Part shown: piece by piece, positions 14,247-16,226 of the stretch
How the letters are laid out: each line of letters opens with the position of its first letter
Numbering within the stretch: the first letter of the stretch is position 1
Assembly: GCA_035649895.1 (NCBI GenBank)
Contig: DASRIS010000193.1
Coordinates: forward strand, 1-16,226
DNA: 16,226 bases
Direction of reading: 5' to 3'
Source: DASSUC01 sp035649895
GTDB taxonomy: Bacteria > Actinomycetota > Actinomycetes > Mycobacteriales > Micromonosporaceae
Notes under the pieces: generated by a model
The model's input: only the letters and a program-made list of their open reading frames with translations
What the model was told of the DNA's origin: nothing
Database searches by the model: none
Program-made: the position numbers and the translations under genes

Positions 14247-15323
14247 ATGACCGACCCGCCCGGGCTCGACCTGGCCCGCCTGCGCGAGTTCCTCGAGGGC
14301 GAGCGCCCCGAGTTCGCGGCCGGGCCGCTGTCCGCCTCCGTGGTTGCCGGGGGCCGGTCCAACCTGACCTACCTGGTGCGCGCCGGGGAGCGGGAGCTGG
14401 TGCTGCGCCGGCCTCCCCTGGGCCACGTGCTGGCCACCGCGCACGACATGGGCCGGGAGTTCCGGGTGATCTCGGCGCTGGCCGGCACCGCGGTGCCCGT
14501 ACCCGGGGCTCTGCTCCTCTGCCCCGAGCCGGACGTGCTCGGCGCGCCGTTCTACCTGATGGAGCGGGTGCCCGGGGTGGTGCTCCGGTCCCGTGCGCAG
14601 ACCGACCGGCTCACCGGCGCGCAGCGCACCCGGCTCGCCGAGGCCATGATGGACACCCTGGCCGAGCTGCACCTGGTCGAGCCGGAGGCGGTCGGGCTGG
14701 GCGACTTCGGCCACGCCGAGGGCTACCTGGCCCGGCAGGTGCGGCGCTGGGGGCAGCAGCTGGACCGGTCCCGCAGCCGGGACCTGCCCGGCATCGACGA
14801 GCTTCGGGGCGCGCTGGCCGCCACGGTCCCGCCCAGCGGGCCGGGCCGGATAGTGCACGGCGACTACCGGCTGGACAACATGCTGGTGGACCCGGCCACC
14901 ATGCGGGTCAACGCGGTGCTCGACTGGGAGATGGCCACGCTCGGTGACCCGCGCGCCGACCTGGGCCTGCTGCTGACGTACTGGGATGTCCTGGGGGACT
15001 CGCAGGTCGCGGACGGCAACCCGGTCGCGGACGGCTTGGGGGCGGCGGCCGGGTTCCCCACCGGGGAACAGCTGCTGGCCCGGTACGCGGCCCGCACCGG
15101 CACCGACCCGTCCGGCCTGGACTGGCACGTCGCCCTCGGCTGCTACAAGCTCGCGGTGATCTGCGAGGGGATCCACTACCGCTACACCCTCGGCCAGACC
15201 GTGGGCGCCGGGTTCGACCGGATGGGTGACATGGTGGCCCCACTCGTCGACGCCGGCCTGCGCGCCGCCAGGGCCGCAGCTGGAACTGCGGTCAACACCG
15301 CGCCCAAGACTCGGGAGCATTAG
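14247..15323 (+). CDS. Phosphotransferase (APH-fold) family protein, ACAD11 N-half / LvaA-like
   Basis: A 358-residue kinase of the aminoglycoside-phosphotransferase fold. Visible are the glycine-rich nucleotide loop GGRSNLTYLV (35-44), a strand LVLRRPP supplying the ATP-contacting region (51-57), the catalytic loop HGDYRLDNMLVD (204-215) with D206 and N211, and the metal-binding LDWEMATLGDPRADL (225-239). In humans the same domain is fused in front of the acyl-CoA dehydrogenase of ACAD10/ACAD11, and in Pseudomonas putida LvaA is a separate subunit. Those kinases phosphorylate 4-hydroxyacyl-CoA. The next gene here is an acyl-CoA dehydrogenase starting at the base after this stop, so the pair is very likely co-translated. 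True antibiotic phosphorylation is unlikely in this context. The ATG at 14247 is chosen over a TTG at 14211 because the family begins close to it. Confidence 0.9.
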   Translation: MTDPPGLDLARLREFLEGERPEFAAGPLSASVVAGGRSNLTYLVRAGERELVLRRPPLGHVLATAHDMGREFRVISALAGTAVPVPGALLLCPEPDVLGAPFYLMERVPGVVLRSRAQTDRLTGAQRTRLAEAMMDTLAELHLVEPEAVGLGDFGHAEGYLARQVRRWGQQLDRSRSRDLPGIDELRGALAATVPPSGPGRIVHGDYRLDNMLVDPATMRVNAVLDWEMATLGDPRADLGLLLTYWDVLGDSQVADGNPVADGLGAAAGFPTGEQLLARYAARTGTDPSGLDWHVALGCYKLAVICEGIHYRYTLGQTVGAGFDRMGDMVAPLVDAGLRAARAAAGTAVNTAPKTREH

Positions 15324-16226
15324 ATGGACTTCGGCTTCGACGACCGCACCCAGGAGTTCCACGACCTGCTCACCGACTTCATGGAGGAGTGTGTCTACCC
15401 GGCCGAGCCGGTGCACGCGGCGCAGGTGGCGGCAGCGACCCACCCGTGGTCGCGGCCCCCGGTGATGGAGGAGCTAAAGGCCGAGGCACGCCGGCGTGAA
15501 CTGTGGAACCTGTTCCTGCCCGACCCGCGGTTCGGGGCGGGGCTGACCAACCTGCAGTACGCGCCGCTGGCCGAGCTCACCGGCCGCAGCCCGTACCTGG
15601 CGCCGGAGGCGCTCAACTGCGCCGCCCCGGACACCGGCAACATGGAGCTGCTGGCCGAGTTCGGCTCGCCGGAGCAGCACGACCGGTGGCTCAAGCCGCT
15701 GCTGGAGGGCGAGATCCGGTCGGCGTTCTGCATGACCGAGCCGGAGGTGGCCTCCTCCGACGCGGCCAACATCGCCACCCGGATCGTGCGCGACGGCGAC
15801 GCGTACGTCATCGACGGGCGCAAGTGGTGGTCGTCCGGGGCAATGGACCCGCGGTGCGCGCTGCTCATCGTGATGGGCAAGACCGACCCGGCAGCTGCGC
15901 GGCACCGCCAGCAGAGCATGGTCCTGGTGCCCCGGGAGACCCCGGGCGTCACTGTCCATAGGGGACTCTCGGCCTTCGGCTTCAGCGACGGGCCGCACGG
16001 CGGGCACGCGGAGGTCACCTTCGAAGGGGTACGGGTGCCGGCCGCGAACCTCGTCGCGGGCGAGGGGGACGGCTTCGCGATCGCCCAGGCCCGGCTCGGT
16101 CCAGGCCGCATCCACCACTGCATGCGGCTGATCGGGATGGCCGAGCGGGCGCTGGAACTGCTCTGCCGGCGGGTCACCGAGCGGGTGGCGTTCGGCCGGC
16201 CGCTGTCCGAACAGGGTGTGATCCAC
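15324..16226 (+). CDS. Acyl-CoA dehydrogenase (ACAD11 C-half / LvaC-like), 3' end outside window
   Basis: 301 codons are visible and the frame runs off the right edge; full-length relatives are near 400 residues. MDFGFDDRTQEFHDLLTDFM opens the N-terminal helical domain. FCMTEPEVASSDAANIATRI (135-154) is the substrate/FAD-binding signature, and GRKWWSSGA (165-173) and VTFEGVRVPAANLV (231-244) form the middle beta domain. LGPGRIHHCMRLIGMAERAL (258-277) and VAFGRPLSEQGVIH begin the C-terminal FAD-binding helices. The catalytic base region lies partly outside. The spelling with PEVASSDA and the WWSSG block is characteristic of the ACAD10/11 group that acts on phosphorylated 4-hydroxyacyl-CoA, which fits the kinase directly upstream. 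Cytoplasmic flavoprotein. No gap separates it from the kinase stop codon. Confidence 0.92.
   Translation, partial: MDFGFDDRTQEFHDLLTDFMEECVYPAEPVHAAQVAAATHPWSRPPVMEELKAEARRRELWNLFLPDPRFGAGLTNLQYAPLAELTGRSPYLAPEALNCAAPDTGNMELLAEFGSPEQHDRWLKPLLEGEIRSAFCMTEPEVASSDAANIATRIVRDGDAYVIDGRKWWSSGAMDPRCALLIVMGKTDPAAARHRQQSMVLVPRETPGVTVHRGLSAFGFSDGPHGGHAEVTFEGVRVPAANLVAGEGDGFAIAQARLGPGRIHHCMRLIGMAERALELLCRRVTERVAFGRPLSEQGVIH

Noticed and set aside
14100..15443. 447-codon minus-strand frame opposite the kinase
   Set aside because: Low-complexity His/Gly/Arg composition and no motifs; the kinase on the plus strand is clear.
15474..16226. Minus-strand frame opposite the acyl-CoA dehydrogenase
   Set aside because: Shadow frame; the plus strand carries the dehydrogenase signatures.
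1..16226. CRISPR arrays, tRNA or rRNA genes
   Set aside because: No regularly spaced repeats and no cloverleaf or rRNA signatures were seen on either strand.

Overview
The window comes from a high-GC actinobacterium. GC-rich third codon positions, ATGA-coupled genes, Uma2 and PadR families and an LPXTG remnant together suggest Micromonosporaceae (for example Micromonospora or a relative); the genus is an inference. The window falls into three zones.

Zone 1 (1-7452, minus strand) is a compact defence operon. It holds a SNF2-type helicase resembling DrmD, an Eco57I-type adenine methyltransferase resembling DrmMI that overlaps it by ATGA, and the first 53 codons of a DUF262 (GmrSD N-terminal type) protein that runs off the left edge. 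This is the front part of what looks like a class 1 DISARM system. The core genes drmA, drmB and drmC are not in the window and would be expected to the left.

Zone 2 (7453-14246) is an unstable junk-rich border. A gene pair made of a PadR-type regulator and a small membrane-anchored protein lies divergent to drmD, and a second, diverged copy lies 3 kb further right. Around and between the copies are a stand-alone XRE-type HTH gene, an 800-bp stretch with no convincing gene, an orphan signal-peptide stub, a frameshifted and internally deleted OmpR-type response regulator with a beheaded histidine kinase, a frameshifted IS4-type transposase, and a 205-bp relic of the drmD 5' end with its promoter. 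A complete-looking Uma2 family gene and the broken tail of an LPXTG-anchored surface protein follow. The picture is one of repeated duplication, insertion and decay beside a defence system.

Zone 3 (14247-16226, plus strand) is ordinary catabolic chromosome. A phosphotransferase-family kinase is immediately followed by an acyl-CoA dehydrogenase that runs off the right edge. The pair corresponds to the two halves of eukaryotic ACAD11 and to LvaA/LvaC-type 4-hydroxyacyl-CoA processing. The defence island therefore appears to end between the LPXTG remnant and the kinase.
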